This document shows, in pieces, positions 16,629-24,886 of a DNA stretch of 64,000 nucleotides (position 1 is the stretch's first letter; each line of letters opens with the position of its first letter). Under the pieces are notes generated by a model. It saw only the letters and a program-made list of their open reading frames with translations, did not search any database and was not told the DNA's origin. This DNA comes from Scandinavium sp036409475 (lineage in GTDB: Bacteria; Pseudomonadota; Gammaproteobacteria; Enterobacterales; Enterobacteriaceae), in NCBI RefSeq assembly GCF_036409475.1, contig NZ_JAYRCK010000003.1:1-64000 (forward strand), read 5' to 3'. A program made the translations under genes and the position numbers.

Positions 16629-18791
16629 TTATTTACTGTCAGACTTGTATTCGTACTCGTAGTAACCGTAATCCTGATACCCGGTCGCACGGCGGAAGAT
16701 AGAGTTGAGGATCACGCCCTTCACGTGGATACCGTTCTGCTCGAAGCGGCTGAGGCTGGTTTCCACTTCTTTCAGGGTGTTCACCGCATAACGCGCTACC
16801 ATCAGCGTGGCACCGACATGACGCCCCACAATGGCAGCATCGGTCACGGCCAGAATCGGCGGGGTATCAATCAGCACCAGGTCATACTCGTTACTTGCCC
16901 ATTTCAGCAGGACCTTGAAACGGTCGCTCATCAACAATTCTGAAGGATTCGGCGGTACCTGCCCGCGCGTCACCAGATCGAAGTTAGTCATCGAGGTGCG
17001 TTTGGCGCAGGTGGCGATGTCCGCTTTGCCGACTAACACTTCCGACAGGCCGTTTTCGTTGGTCGTCCCCAGCAGTTCGTGGGTGTAGCCTTTACGCATA
17101 TCGCAGTCGATCAGCAACACGCGTTTACCCGTCTGGCTAATCACCGCCGCCAGGTTGGCGCAGACAAACGTTTTACCGATAGACGGGCTGACCCCGGTCA
17201 TCATCAACACGTTATTGCTGGCCTGCATCATGGCAAAGTGCAGGCTGGTACGCAGACTACGCACCGCTTCGATAGCCAGGTCCGTCGGGTTACCCATCGC
17301 CAACAGTTGGGTCTGTTTGTAACGCTTGATGCCTTTAACGGTTTTGACCTGATCGCGTTTCTTCTGCCACTCCGACAACGGGATGCTGGCGTACACATTG
17401 ATGCCGTGATCTTCCAGCACCTGTGGCGACTCGATGCCACGGTTGAACAGCGAGCGCAGCAGTGCCCCAAGAATAGAAAGCATCAGGCCCAGAATGATGC
17501 CGCCAAGAATAATCAGCGCTTTCTTCGGTTTCAGCACGCCCGGTTGGGTAATGGCAGAGTCAACAATACGCACATCGCCGACGGTGCTCGCTTCCTGAAT
17601 TTTCAGCTCCTGCTGTTTGTTCAGCAACTGCATGTACACCTGCTGGCCGGATTCCACATCGCGGGTCAGGCGCACGATTTCCTGCTGGGTTTCAGGCATC
17701 GCGGTAATGCGTTTGTTGAGGTTCGCCTTCTCGTCTTCCAGGGTGCGGCGCTTCTCCAGCAGGGTGCGATAAGCCGGGTGACGCCTGGTGTAAAGCTTAG
17801 AGATCTCAGCTTCGCTGAAGGTCAACTGGTTCAGCTGCGCGTCAATGTTGACCATCGAATCCAGCACCGACTTGGCTTCCAGCGACATGTCCACCGAGTC
17901 TTTCTGTTGGCGATAGGCGTTGAGTTTGTTCTCTGCGTCATCCAGGTGAGTACGCACTTCCGGCAGCTGCTTCGCCAGGAATTTCAGGCTGCGCGAGGCT
18001 TCTTCTGATTTACGTTCCACGTTTTGCGCCAGGTAGTTTTGCGCGATGCTGTTGAGGATCTGACGAATCTGATCTTTGTCTTCCCCGGTATACGTCAGGC
18101 TTAACACACCAGTGTCTTTCCCGTTTTCCGTTACGGTCAGGTTGTTTTGCAGGGTGTTAATCATGCCGAGCGTGGAATATTTGGTGACCGTGAATTCACC
18201 GCCTTCCTGCGCGTGAACGGCGCTCACCAGCATGCTCACACCAGATTTCGTTAGCATTTGCCCTACGGTGCCGCGTGCGGAAAAACCGCCGTCGCTGGTC
18301 AACTGGTAACTTTGCGGCCCCAGTACTTCAAGAGTGAACGTTTGATCGTGCATGCCTGCTGGCAACGTGAAGGTATCGACCGCCACGCTCTCATTTGCGC
18401 GGCCCATCAAGCGTTCCCAACCTGTACCAAAAATCGGGAAGGTATTTTTCGTTACCGCGATATCAAGGTTGAGATCGTCGACGGTTTTTCCCAGCACCAT
18501 GCGGGACTGAATCAGCTGCATTTCTGCTTCAGAAGCAGGCGGCTTGCTGTTCAGCGCCGAGTTGATGTCTTGCACCAGCGAGCTGCTGGTATCCTGCTCG
18601 ATTTGCACCAGCGCATCGGCGCTGTATATCGGTGTGGCAAACAGCGTATAAATGACGGCTGCGGCGGCGAACAGCGCGGTGATGCCGAGCACCCACCATT
18701 TCGCCTCAACCACCGTGCCGACCAGGCGGCCAATGTCGATTTCATCACTGCCGACAGCGTGCGGATTCGCTGATTTTACGTTATCTGTCAT
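16629..18791 (-). CDS. wzc: Colanic acid tyrosine autokinase Wzc, 720 aa
   Basis: Inner-membrane polysaccharide co-polymerase and BY-kinase; its phosphorylation cycle controls colanic acid polymerisation and export. Two membrane segments (about residues 32-52 and 425-445) flank a periplasmic coiled-coil domain. The cytoplasmic kinase has Walker A (GVSPSIGKT, about residue 534), Walker A' (VLLIDCDMRKG) and Walker B (LIDTPPILAVTD). The tail YQDYGYYEYEYKSDSK is the tyrosine cluster that Wzb dephosphorylates. Start at 18791 gives the E. coli length of 720; an ATG at 18827 would add 12 residues overlapping wzb. Confidence 0.96.
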   Translation of the reverse strand: MTDNVKSANPHAVGSDEIDIGRLVGTVVEAKWWVLGITALFAAAAVIYTLFATPIYSADALVQIEQDTSSSLVQDINSALNSKPPASEAEMQLIQSRMVLGKTVDDLNLDIAVTKNTFPIFGTGWERLMGRANESVAVDTFTLPAGMHDQTFTLEVLGPQSYQLTSDGGFSARGTVGQMLTKSGVSMLVSAVHAQEGGEFTVTKYSTLGMINTLQNNLTVTENGKDTGVLSLTYTGEDKDQIRQILNSIAQNYLAQNVERKSEEASRSLKFLAKQLPEVRTHLDDAENKLNAYRQQKDSVDMSLEAKSVLDSMVNIDAQLNQLTFSEAEISKLYTRRHPAYRTLLEKRRTLEDEKANLNKRITAMPETQQEIVRLTRDVESGQQVYMQLLNKQQELKIQEASTVGDVRIVDSAITQPGVLKPKKALIILGGIILGLMLSILGALLRSLFNRGIESPQVLEDHGINVYASIPLSEWQKKRDQVKTVKGIKRYKQTQLLAMGNPTDLAIEAVRSLRTSLHFAMMQASNNVLMMTGVSPSIGKTFVCANLAAVISQTGKRVLLIDCDMRKGYTHELLGTTNENGLSEVLVGKADIATCAKRTSMTNFDLVTRGQVPPNPSELLMSDRFKVLLKWASNEYDLVLIDTPPILAVTDAAIVGRHVGATLMVARYAVNTLKEVETSLSRFEQNGIHVKGVILNSIFRRATGYQDYGYYEYEYKSDSK

Positions 18792-18793
18792 TG

Positions 18794-19237
18794 TTATCCC
18801 TGCTGTACTTTCAGTGCCTGCGCCCACTGTTGGGCAGACTGATCGAGTAAGTGGTAAACCGCTTCAAAGGCGTCGCGACTTTTGCGATACGGATCGGGGA
18901 TTTCGCGTTCATCATCCCAGTGACCAAACAGCATCACTTTGCCGCGCATTTCCGGCGCGAGTTCGCACAGACGGGCAATGTGGCGTTTTTCCATGGTCAG
19001 AATGAGATCGTATTCACGACACATCTTGCCGGTGATTTGACGGGCGCTGTGCCCGTCCAGGGAAATGTTATGGACTGCGGCAACGCTTGCCGCAGCGTCG
19101 TCTGCCCCTTTACCCACCAGCGCACCGAGCCCGGCTGACGCCACATTGACCGACGGAAGATAGTTTCTCAGCAGCCGCTCCGCCGTGGGGGAGCGGCAGA
19201 TATTGCCGACGCATACCACCAGAATTTTGTTGAACAT
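18794..19237 (-). CDS. wzb: Low-molecular-weight protein-tyrosine phosphatase Wzb, 147 aa
   Basis: Dephosphorylates the tyrosine tail of Wzc. The CX5R catalytic loop CVGNICRSPTAER (Cys9, Arg15) is at the N-terminus and the general-acid loop IPDPYRKS (Asp about 115) towards the C-terminus, the two hallmarks of the family. Length equals E. coli. Sits between wza and wzc with gaps of five and two bases. Confidence 0.96.
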   Translation of the reverse strand: MFNKILVVCVGNICRSPTAERLLRNYLPSVNVASAGLGALVGKGADDAAASVAAVHNISLDGHSARQITGKMCREYDLILTMEKRHIARLCELAPEMRGKVMLFGHWDDEREIPDPYRKSRDAFEAVYHLLDQSAQQWAQALKVQQG

Positions 19238-19242
19238 AATGG

Positions 19243-20376
19243 TTACCAGGTATGGATATCTTTCGCCGTATCCGTCATGTAGCGAACGCCACTGATGGTC
19301 GGCAACAGTTGGTTGATCAGGCGGTTCCAGCGTGCGACCGGTGCGGTGGTGACATACACCACGTCATACGGCTGCAGCGTGAAGTTGGTTGCCATGACCA
19401 GCGAAGTCGCATCAGACATATCAAGCTGATAAACGTTGGCAATCTTGCCGCTCTTGTCGTCCTTCAGTGGACGAATCACAAAGATGCCGCTGGCGTTCGA
19501 GGTGGTCATATCGATGCCTTCGGCCTGGCCCAGCGCCTCGGTCAGCGTCATGCCGCTGAAGTCCATTTTGAGGGTGCTTTGTTTCTTCACTTCGCCCATC
19601 ACGAACACTTTCAGGTCGTCATTGCGCGGCACGAACAGAATGTCGCCCGGATACAACAGGCGGTTCTGGCTCAGGTCGCCGTTTTGCATCAGCGCCTGCA
19701 GCGAAATACGCTCTTCCTTCCCGTTGTGCGTCAGCACCACGTTGCGCCAGTCAGCCAGATCGGTCATGCCGCCCGCGGAGTTAATCGCATCCAGTACAGT
19801 CAGCGGGACGTTGGTAATGGCCTGCTGGCCGGATTTATTCACCTGCCCGGAAACATAGGCTTTCTGAGAACGGAAGGCAGCAACGTTGACGTCGACCTGC
19901 GGGTCTGTGATGTAAGCTGCCAGGCGGCCGGTGATCACGCTACGGATTTCAGACAGCGTTTTGCCCGCCACCTGCACTCGCCCAATGTAGGGATAGAAAA
20001 TCGAACCGTCCGGCTGAACCCAGTTACCGGTATCGCTTGAACTGCGATATTGCCCGGCGGGTGTCGTCAGTTCCGGGTGATCCCAAACGGTGACGCTCAA
20101 CACGTCGCCTGCGCCGACACGATACTGATAATTGCTTAACTCCTGATCCAGCGACACATTCGGTTGCGCTACGTTTGGACGTGGTCGCAATTGTTCAATC
20201 AGTCGCGGGGTCAGCGGATAAACATTCACCATCCGGTCGATGTCAAAATCAGCATCCTGCTGCTTAATCACATCTTTACCGTAGGTAGACATATTGCTGC
20301 CGGGAAGGACAGTACAACCACTCATCAGGATTGCAGACACCAATAATGGCATCAATTTCAGTTGGGATTTCATCAT
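19243..20376 (-). CDS. wza: Outer-membrane polysaccharide export lipoprotein Wza, 377 aa
   Basis: Octameric outer-membrane channel for colanic acid. A lipoprotein signal peptide with lipobox LMSGC (Cys21) is clear, followed by the polysaccharide export motif YQYRVGAGDVLSVTVWDHPE and SLBB-type ligand-binding domains; the amphipathic C-terminus (SRWNRL-like ARWNRLINQLLP) forms the membrane barrel. Start is one of two adjacent ATGs (20376 or 20373). It is the first gene of the operon, behind a leader of over 500 bases with JUMPstart. Confidence 0.96.
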   Translation of the reverse strand: MMKSQLKLMPLLVSAILMSGCTVLPGSNMSTYGKDVIKQQDADFDIDRMVNVYPLTPRLIEQLRPRPNVAQPNVSLDQELSNYQYRVGAGDVLSVTVWDHPELTTPAGQYRSSSDTGNWVQPDGSIFYPYIGRVQVAGKTLSEIRSVITGRLAAYITDPQVDVNVAAFRSQKAYVSGQVNKSGQQAITNVPLTVLDAINSAGGMTDLADWRNVVLTHNGKEERISLQALMQNGDLSQNRLLYPGDILFVPRNDDLKVFVMGEVKKQSTLKMDFSGMTLTEALGQAEGIDMTTSNASGIFVIRPLKDDKSGKIANVYQLDMSDATSLVMATNFTLQPYDVVYVTTAPVARWNRLINQLLPTISGVRYMTDTAKDIHTW

Positions 20377-20561
20377 TGATTATTTATCACTTTGGCAGAG
20401 AAATGATCCTGTGCGAATAAAACAAACCGGAATGCATTCCAGTCATTTACATTGAGCATGCCGTTAACCGAAACGAAATATAACTGGCATCATTCCTAAA
20501 AAATTTTATTCACATGTCAGCATGTTGACAGAATAATCGAGGCTGATTAATGGCCTTCGGG

Positions 20562-20599
20562 CACGCTACCGCCCTTGGCTTTCAGTTACCAATTCACTG
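20562..20599 (-). promoter_or_regulatory. JUMPstart element with RfaH-recruiting ops site
   Basis: On the minus strand the stretch starts CAGTG, contains GGTAACTGAAAGCC and ends AAGGGCGGTAGCGTG, matching the JUMPstart consensus at nearly all positions. The last 12 bases, GGCGGTAGCGTG (20562-20573), are the ops element that pauses RNA polymerase and loads the antiterminator RfaH. Its place in the wza leader is the expected one and explains how transcription can traverse this roughly 19-kb operon. Confidence 0.93.
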
Positions 20600-20955
20600 T
20601 TTAATCATGAAATTATTGTCGATTTGATGACCAGAGCCATAGCGGAGCTTTCACCATACATACCGCATAGCTTTTCTTTGAGAGAACCTCATTTATTAAG
20701 CAAAAAAAGACCAGACAATATTCATTTATGCTATCGAATTGTTGCAGCAATATCTATATCAGACAAGGAACCCTTGGATACCAGCGGCATTTTTCGGATA
20801 AAGATTAAGAATGCACACTTATTTTTAGGATTTTCTTTATATTGACAATAAGGGATATTGCTCAATCATCAAAAAACAGATTTATGAATTAAAAAAACAA
20901 AATAATTCATCCCAGAAACAATAAGGATATATTCTGACTGATAAAAAATTCATTT

Positions 20956-20969
20956 TAAGATTATCCTCA
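20956..20969 (-). promoter_or_regulatory. Probable RcsAB box
   Basis: TGAGGATAATCTTA on the minus strand fits the enterobacterial RcsAB consensus TRVGAAWAWTSYGR at 12 of 14 positions. Located upstream of the wza leader, where RcsA/RcsB activate colanic acid synthesis in related bacteria. Binding is inferred from sequence and place. Confidence 0.7.
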
Positions 20970-21042
20970 GCCTATATTGCAATTTTACTTCTCATTATCC
21001 ATGATCTTATTGTGATATTAGCCATATTGCTGAAGGTGTTAA

Positions 21043-21270
21043 ATGACATATGGAATGGATTGCCGATCCATTCCTCTGGATGAGAAACGTGAATCTCACA
21101 CCATTGCGGGCTTGCTGATGGAACATCTCCAGCGTATTCCAACTGCGGGTGAAACAGTGGAGATTGACGGGTTCACATTGAAGGTGCTGAGCGTTGAAAA
21201 TCACCGTGTGCAGAGAGTGCAGATTATCCCGCCGGTGCAGGAAGAGGATGCGTTGAATTACGAAGTTTGA
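21043..21270 (+). pseudogene. yegH: 3' remnant of yegH (CorC/HlyC-type C-terminal domain), 75 codons
   Basis: The 75-residue frame from residue 18 on (HTIAGLLMEHLQRIPTAG, then VEIDGFTLKVLSVENHRVQR) is the end of a CorC_HlyC transporter-associated domain, as found at the C-terminus of YegH (TerC-CBS-CorC membrane protein, over 500 aa). In E. coli yegH lies exactly here, between wza and asmA and on this strand. The TerC membrane part and the CBS domains are absent; the upstream DNA is the wza leader. The remnant keeps an ATG with an AAGGTG ribosome site, so a short orphan domain might still be made. Confidence 0.8.
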
Positions 21271-21274
21271 TGGG

Positions 21275-21357
21275 ATGCCCGGTGGCGGCTTTCGCCTTAC
21301 CGGGCCTACATTTTAGGTTTTGTAGGCCCGCGCAAGCGAAGCGCCGCCGGACAACAA
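21275..21357. repeat. REP doublet (BIME) between yegH remnant and asmA
   Basis: Two facing REP units: gcccggtggcggctttcgcc...ccgggcctaca and tgtaggcccgcgcaagcgaa...cgccgccgg. Each has the imperfect palindrome with G-T/A-rich head typical of enterobacterial REP sequences. Sits between convergent genes and may serve as a 3' mRNA stabiliser or gyrase/IHF site. Confidence 0.85.
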
Positions 21358-21376
21358 CACCCGGCGTGAAGGTTGA

Positions 21377-23224
21377 TTACATTTTCTCTAAAAACTTCTT
21401 CAGGTCTTTCCCGCTCTGGCTGTTCTGATTTTTATCAGCCCAGGCTTTCAGGCGGTCTTTCGCTTCATTCTGCAGTTGATTACGTAACACCTGATCCACT
21501 TGCAGGCTGTAATTGAGCGCCGTCCATTTGCCATAAACACGCAGCGGGATGGCCGTTTTCTTCAGGGTGTCAATCAGCTTACTTTCGCCCTGCCAGCCTT
21601 CAAGCACACGAACGTTGAAGCGAACATCGGCTTCTTCTTTGAGCAAATCGAGTGCGCCCTGCCCATCCAGAGAGATCATGGCAGAACTGCCGGACATTTC
21701 GCTGAGCTTCATTTGCCCCTGGTCTAGCGTCATGGCGGTCTCGAAGTTATCCAGACGGGTGGCGCTGTCGTAATTCTCTTTGGCCTTCACGTTGGTGCTG
21801 CGCTCAACGGCTTGTTGCACCAGCTGCTGGAAGTTCAGCCCTTCTGCTCGCGAATCCTTGAGTTGAAGTTGGGCATCGCCCTGCCAGCTTCGGCGGAAAT
21901 TATCCGCATCAATTTTATCGCCGCTGAAATTGCCTGTTAACGACAGCTTACCGGTCAGATCGATAGGATAATCAAAGGCCTTCAGCAGGGTGCCAATTTC
22001 GATATTGTCGAGCTTCGGCGCAAATTCGGACACCGGTGTATCACCGCGTGCATCCAAAGAGCCCGGCAGCGACATCGTGCCTGCATCGAGCTTGCCTTGC
22101 AGCTTCGCCACTTTCAGCAAACCAAAATCATTGCTGGCCTGAACATCAACGCCGGTGAAGTTCATCCCTCGCCAAAGGATTTGGTTCGCCGCAAGGCTAA
22201 TATCAGCGCTGTAACCGCGCAGACTGCTGTAGTCGGGCTTTGAATTGCCTTCAGCAATGATCGGACGCTGTTGACGCGGCTGGCTTTGCCCTTGCTGACT
22301 GGCGCTGGTGTTATCCGCCGGGCTTGCCTCGGACAACAGATTATCCAGGTTCAACTTGTCGGAGCGAAGATTGAGCTGCCAGACAGGTTTATCCGCAAGC
22401 GTCACGCTACCCGCACCGCCCAGTGAGCTGTCATTGGCGGTCAGTTGCAGATTGCTGAAGCTCAATGTTTTCTGGTCTTCCTGCCATTTCGCTTGCAGAG
22501 AGCCCTGCCCTGCAATGCCCTGGCTCGGCAAATCCGCGCCCTGCAATTGCCAGGTCACGTTTTCAAGCGTTGCCGTAAGCTGGTGCGGATAGTCACCGGC
22601 ATCCACCTGAGCATTAAAGGAGAGATTCAGATCGCGCTGATCGCGATTAACACGCCCGGAGAATTCAACGGTCGCCTGATAATGATCGTCCTGCTCCATT
22701 TGCAGCTTGATATCACGAACTGTGATCTGCTCGTCGCCTTCATGCTGGAAAACCAGCACGCTATCAGCCACCTGCAAACGTGAGATGTCAAAAGACCAGC
22801 CTTTGTCTTCCGGTGCCTGAGGCAGCGTATTTTCACGCGGAGCTACAGGGGCCTGAGTATCTTTAACCGCTTCGGTTTGTGGCGTCAGTTCAATGACCGC
22901 GCCTTTAAGCATCACCTGCTTAACCTGCAGCTGATGAGAAAGCAGCGGGAGCAATGCGACATCGAGGCGCATGTTATCCGCTTTCACCAGTGGCGCTTGT
23001 GCACCAGGCTCGGTGAGCGTCATGCGCCCCGAAAGGATGCTGAGCTGCGGCCAGACGTGCCAGCGCAGGGGGCCATCAAGCTTGAGCTGATAGTCACTGC
23101 GTTCAGCAACCTGACGCACCAGGTAATCACGAAAATCATTCGGATTCACCAGCAGCACCAGCGCCGAAAGACCAGCGACAATCACCACCAGCAGGATCAT
23201 CAGCGTTGTCAGCAAACGTCTCAT
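21377..23224 (-). CDS. asmA: AsmA family outer-membrane assembly protein, 615 aa
   Basis: Periplasmic protein anchored by one N-terminal membrane segment (LTTLMILLVVIVAGLSALVL). AsmA-like proteins are predicted to form long hydrophobic grooves for phospholipid transfer to the outer membrane, and asmA mutations suppress OmpF assembly defects. The early motif NPNDFRDYLVRQVAER and a C-terminal AsmA domain (about residues 450-600) are visible. Two residues shorter than the E. coli protein. Start is 24 bases after the dcd stop, so the two are probably co-transcribed. Confidence 0.95.
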   Translation of the reverse strand: MRRLLTTLMILLVVIVAGLSALVLLVNPNDFRDYLVRQVAERSDYQLKLDGPLRWHVWPQLSILSGRMTLTEPGAQAPLVKADNMRLDVALLPLLSHQLQVKQVMLKGAVIELTPQTEAVKDTQAPVAPRENTLPQAPEDKGWSFDISRLQVADSVLVFQHEGDEQITVRDIKLQMEQDDHYQATVEFSGRVNRDQRDLNLSFNAQVDAGDYPHQLTATLENVTWQLQGADLPSQGIAGQGSLQAKWQEDQKTLSFSNLQLTANDSSLGGAGSVTLADKPVWQLNLRSDKLNLDNLLSEASPADNTSASQQGQSQPRQQRPIIAEGNSKPDYSSLRGYSADISLAANQILWRGMNFTGVDVQASNDFGLLKVAKLQGKLDAGTMSLPGSLDARGDTPVSEFAPKLDNIEIGTLLKAFDYPIDLTGKLSLTGNFSGDKIDADNFRRSWQGDAQLQLKDSRAEGLNFQQLVQQAVERSTNVKAKENYDSATRLDNFETAMTLDQGQMKLSEMSGSSAMISLDGQGALDLLKEEADVRFNVRVLEGWQGESKLIDTLKKTAIPLRVYGKWTALNYSLQVDQVLRNQLQNEAKDRLKAWADKNQNSQSGKDLKKFLEKM

Positions 23225-23248
23225 GGTTTCTCCGGCCTCTGCGCCACG

Positions 23249-23830
23249 TCAGTCTTTGTCGATACGGCTGGCAACCGCACCTTGCTGATCGCGGTATTTT
23301 GCGTCTTCGCGGCGGTTGTAAGGACGCGCTGCCGGGCCGGACAGCGGTTCAAAACTGAGGGCACCGATGAGCATGCCCGGACGCAGCGCCAGCGGCAGCT
23401 TGCCCGAGTTATAGAATTCCAGCACGATGCAGCCAGACCAGCCTGGATCGATGCGGTGCGCGGTGACGTGAACCATCAGGCCCAGACGCGCGAGGGAAGA
23501 ACGGCCATCCAGCCAACCGACGAGATCGGCTGGAATGGTGACAGATTCTAATGTGACGGCCAGCGCCAGTTCACCCGGATGCAGGTAGAAAGCTTCGCCT
23601 TCGGCCAGCACTATTTCTTCGCTCATGACTTTGTCGAGCGCCGCGCTCACTTCCGCTTTGGGGCCGCTAAGGTCGATAAACGCCGCGGTGTGTCCGCTGA
23701 ACGTCCGGAATTTATTCCCGAGGCGGACGTCAACCGTGGCGCCGTTAATACGCTCGACAGGAGGACGAGGGGAAATCGCCAGACGGCCTTCATCCAGCCA
23801 GGCTTCAATATCTCGGTCACACAGACGCAT
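23249..23830 (-). CDS. dcd: dCTP deaminase Dcd, 193 aa
   Basis: Deaminates dCTP to dUTP, the main source of dUMP for thymidylate synthesis in enterics. The trimeric dUTPase-like fold is signalled by DGRSSLARLGLMVHVTAHRIDPGW and the catalytic-site glutamate in IVLEFYNSG. Length is the standard 193 aa. Lies 72 bases downstream of udk with a small hairpin between, and upstream of asmA. Confidence 0.97.
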   Translation of the reverse strand: MRLCDRDIEAWLDEGRLAISPRPPVERINGATVDVRLGNKFRTFSGHTAAFIDLSGPKAEVSAALDKVMSEEIVLAEGEAFYLHPGELALAVTLESVTIPADLVGWLDGRSSLARLGLMVHVTAHRIDPGWSGCIVLEFYNSGKLPLALRPGMLIGALSFEPLSGPAARPYNRREDAKYRDQQGAVASRIDKD

Positions 23831-23854
23831 GCGCTATCTCCTTTGATGCATCAT

Positions 23855-23872
23855 GCCCGGCTGATGCCGGGC
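23855..23872. other. Small G/C hairpin between udk and dcd
   Basis: Perfect 7-bp stem gcccggc/gccgggc with a 4-base loop. No T-run follows on the minus strand, so it is a poor terminator; it may be a REP fragment or an mRNA processing/stability element. Confidence 0.4.
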
Positions 23873-23902
23873 CATCACTGCACAGTACCTAATTCAGGGG
23901 AA

Positions 23903-24544
23903 TTATTCAAAAAACTGACTGATTTTGGCCTTGAGGATATCAATCGCGATGCGGTTTTTACCGCCGCGCGGGACAATAATATCCGCGTACTGTTTTGACG
24001 GTTCAATAAACTGCAGGAACATGGGGCGAACCGTTTTCTGGTACTGGGCCATCACCGAATCCATTGAACGGCCGCGTTCATTGACATCACGTTTGATACG
24101 ACGCATCAGACAGATGTCCAGCGGGGTGTCAACGAAAATAGAAAAGTTCATCTCTTCGCGCAGACGGGCATCCGTCAGCAGCAAAATCCCTTCGAGAATA
24201 ATGACTTTCTTCGGCTTGATATGGACCGTCTGCGGCATGCGGGTATGTTCCACATAGCTGTACACCGGCAGTTCAATCGCTTCGCCGCGCTTCAGCATTT
24301 GCAGGTGCTGATACAGCAAGCTGTGGTCCATTGCGCTCGGATGGTCATAGTTGGTTTTGACACGGTCTTCCATCGACAGATGACTTTGGTCTTTGTAATA
24401 GCTGTCTTCAGGGATCACGCCAATGTGCTCATCACCAACCTGTTCACGTAATTCGCGGTAAAGCGTGCTGGAGATGAGACTTTTACCCGAAGCCGATGCG
24501 CCGGCGATGCCTATAATGACGCACTGATGAGACTTATCAGTCAT
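23903..24544 (-). CDS. udk: Uridine/cytidine kinase Udk, 213 aa
   Basis: Phosphorylates uridine and cytidine to UMP and CMP in pyrimidine salvage. The P-loop GIAGASASGKS is near the N-terminus, followed by DSYYKDQSHL and RRIKRDVNERGRS. I use the ATG at 24544 (TDKSHQCVIIGIAG), giving 213 aa as in E. coli; the frame is open 52 codons further upstream but that stretch has no conserved sequence and includes the promoter region. Confidence 0.96.
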   Translation of the reverse strand: MTDKSHQCVIIGIAGASASGKSLISSTLYRELREQVGDEHIGVIPEDSYYKDQSHLSMEDRVKTNYDHPSAMDHSLLYQHLQMLKRGEAIELPVYSYVEHTRMPQTVHIKPKKVIILEGILLLTDARLREEMNFSIFVDTPLDICLMRRIKRDVNERGRSMDSVMAQYQKTVRPMFLQFIEPSKQYADIIVPRGGKNRIAIDILKAKISQFFE

Positions 24545-24886
24545 AAATTTTTGCGACCTGATTAACCTGGATGAGAGGAAGGGTGGCGCCAGAGCGCCAA
24601 ACGCGGCAATTATAGGGATTTCCCCCTTGCGATACCAGTCGAAAACAACATTCACGCGAGTTGGCGCAAAAAGTGACTCTTGCCAAATTAAGATGCTCAC
24701 TTTTCCGACTGTTAAGGCGATTTTTGTCCCGCTTCGCTCATTAATCTCTCAATGCTGTTAAATTAATGAACAGATGCCATAGGAAATGTAAATCGTTTGT
24801 ACTAGCATGATCCCATTTATCATCCTAATGAATTCAGGCCAGTTCCTCGCACATTCCTCGCGGGAAAGCCCTGGCGGAAGCGGTTA
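24545..24886. other. Intergenic region between divergent udk and dgcE
   Basis: 342 bases without a gene, expected to hold both divergent promoters. I see no strong operator or hairpin. It contains AT-rich patches around 24760-24830 just before dgcE. Confidence 0.6.

Larger units (their letters stand above)
20377..21042 (-). other. Long untranslated leader and promoter region of the colanic acid operon
   Basis: A 666-base, AT-rich stretch without a convincing gene. It holds the JUMPstart/ops element (20562-20599) about 190 bases before wza and an RcsAB-like box (20956-20969) about 580 bases before it. By analogy with E. coli the promoter should lie just downstream of the box on the minus strand, near 20900-20950; I could not choose a convincing -10/-35 pair. 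A 73-codon plus-strand frame at 20624-20845 has no recognisable content. Confidence 0.75.

Noticed and set aside
20624..20845. 73-codon plus-strand frame in the wza leader
   Set aside because: No ribosome site, no recognisable domain, AT-rich and antisense to the transcribed leader.
23855..23872. Rho-independent terminator separating udk from dcd
   Set aside because: The hairpin has only seven pairs and no T-run on the transcribed strand, so I list it only as a small hairpin.
24545..24700. Upstream extension of udk to an ATG at 24700
   Set aside because: Adds 52 residues without conserved sequence; the ATG at 24544 gives the family length and places the P-loop normally.
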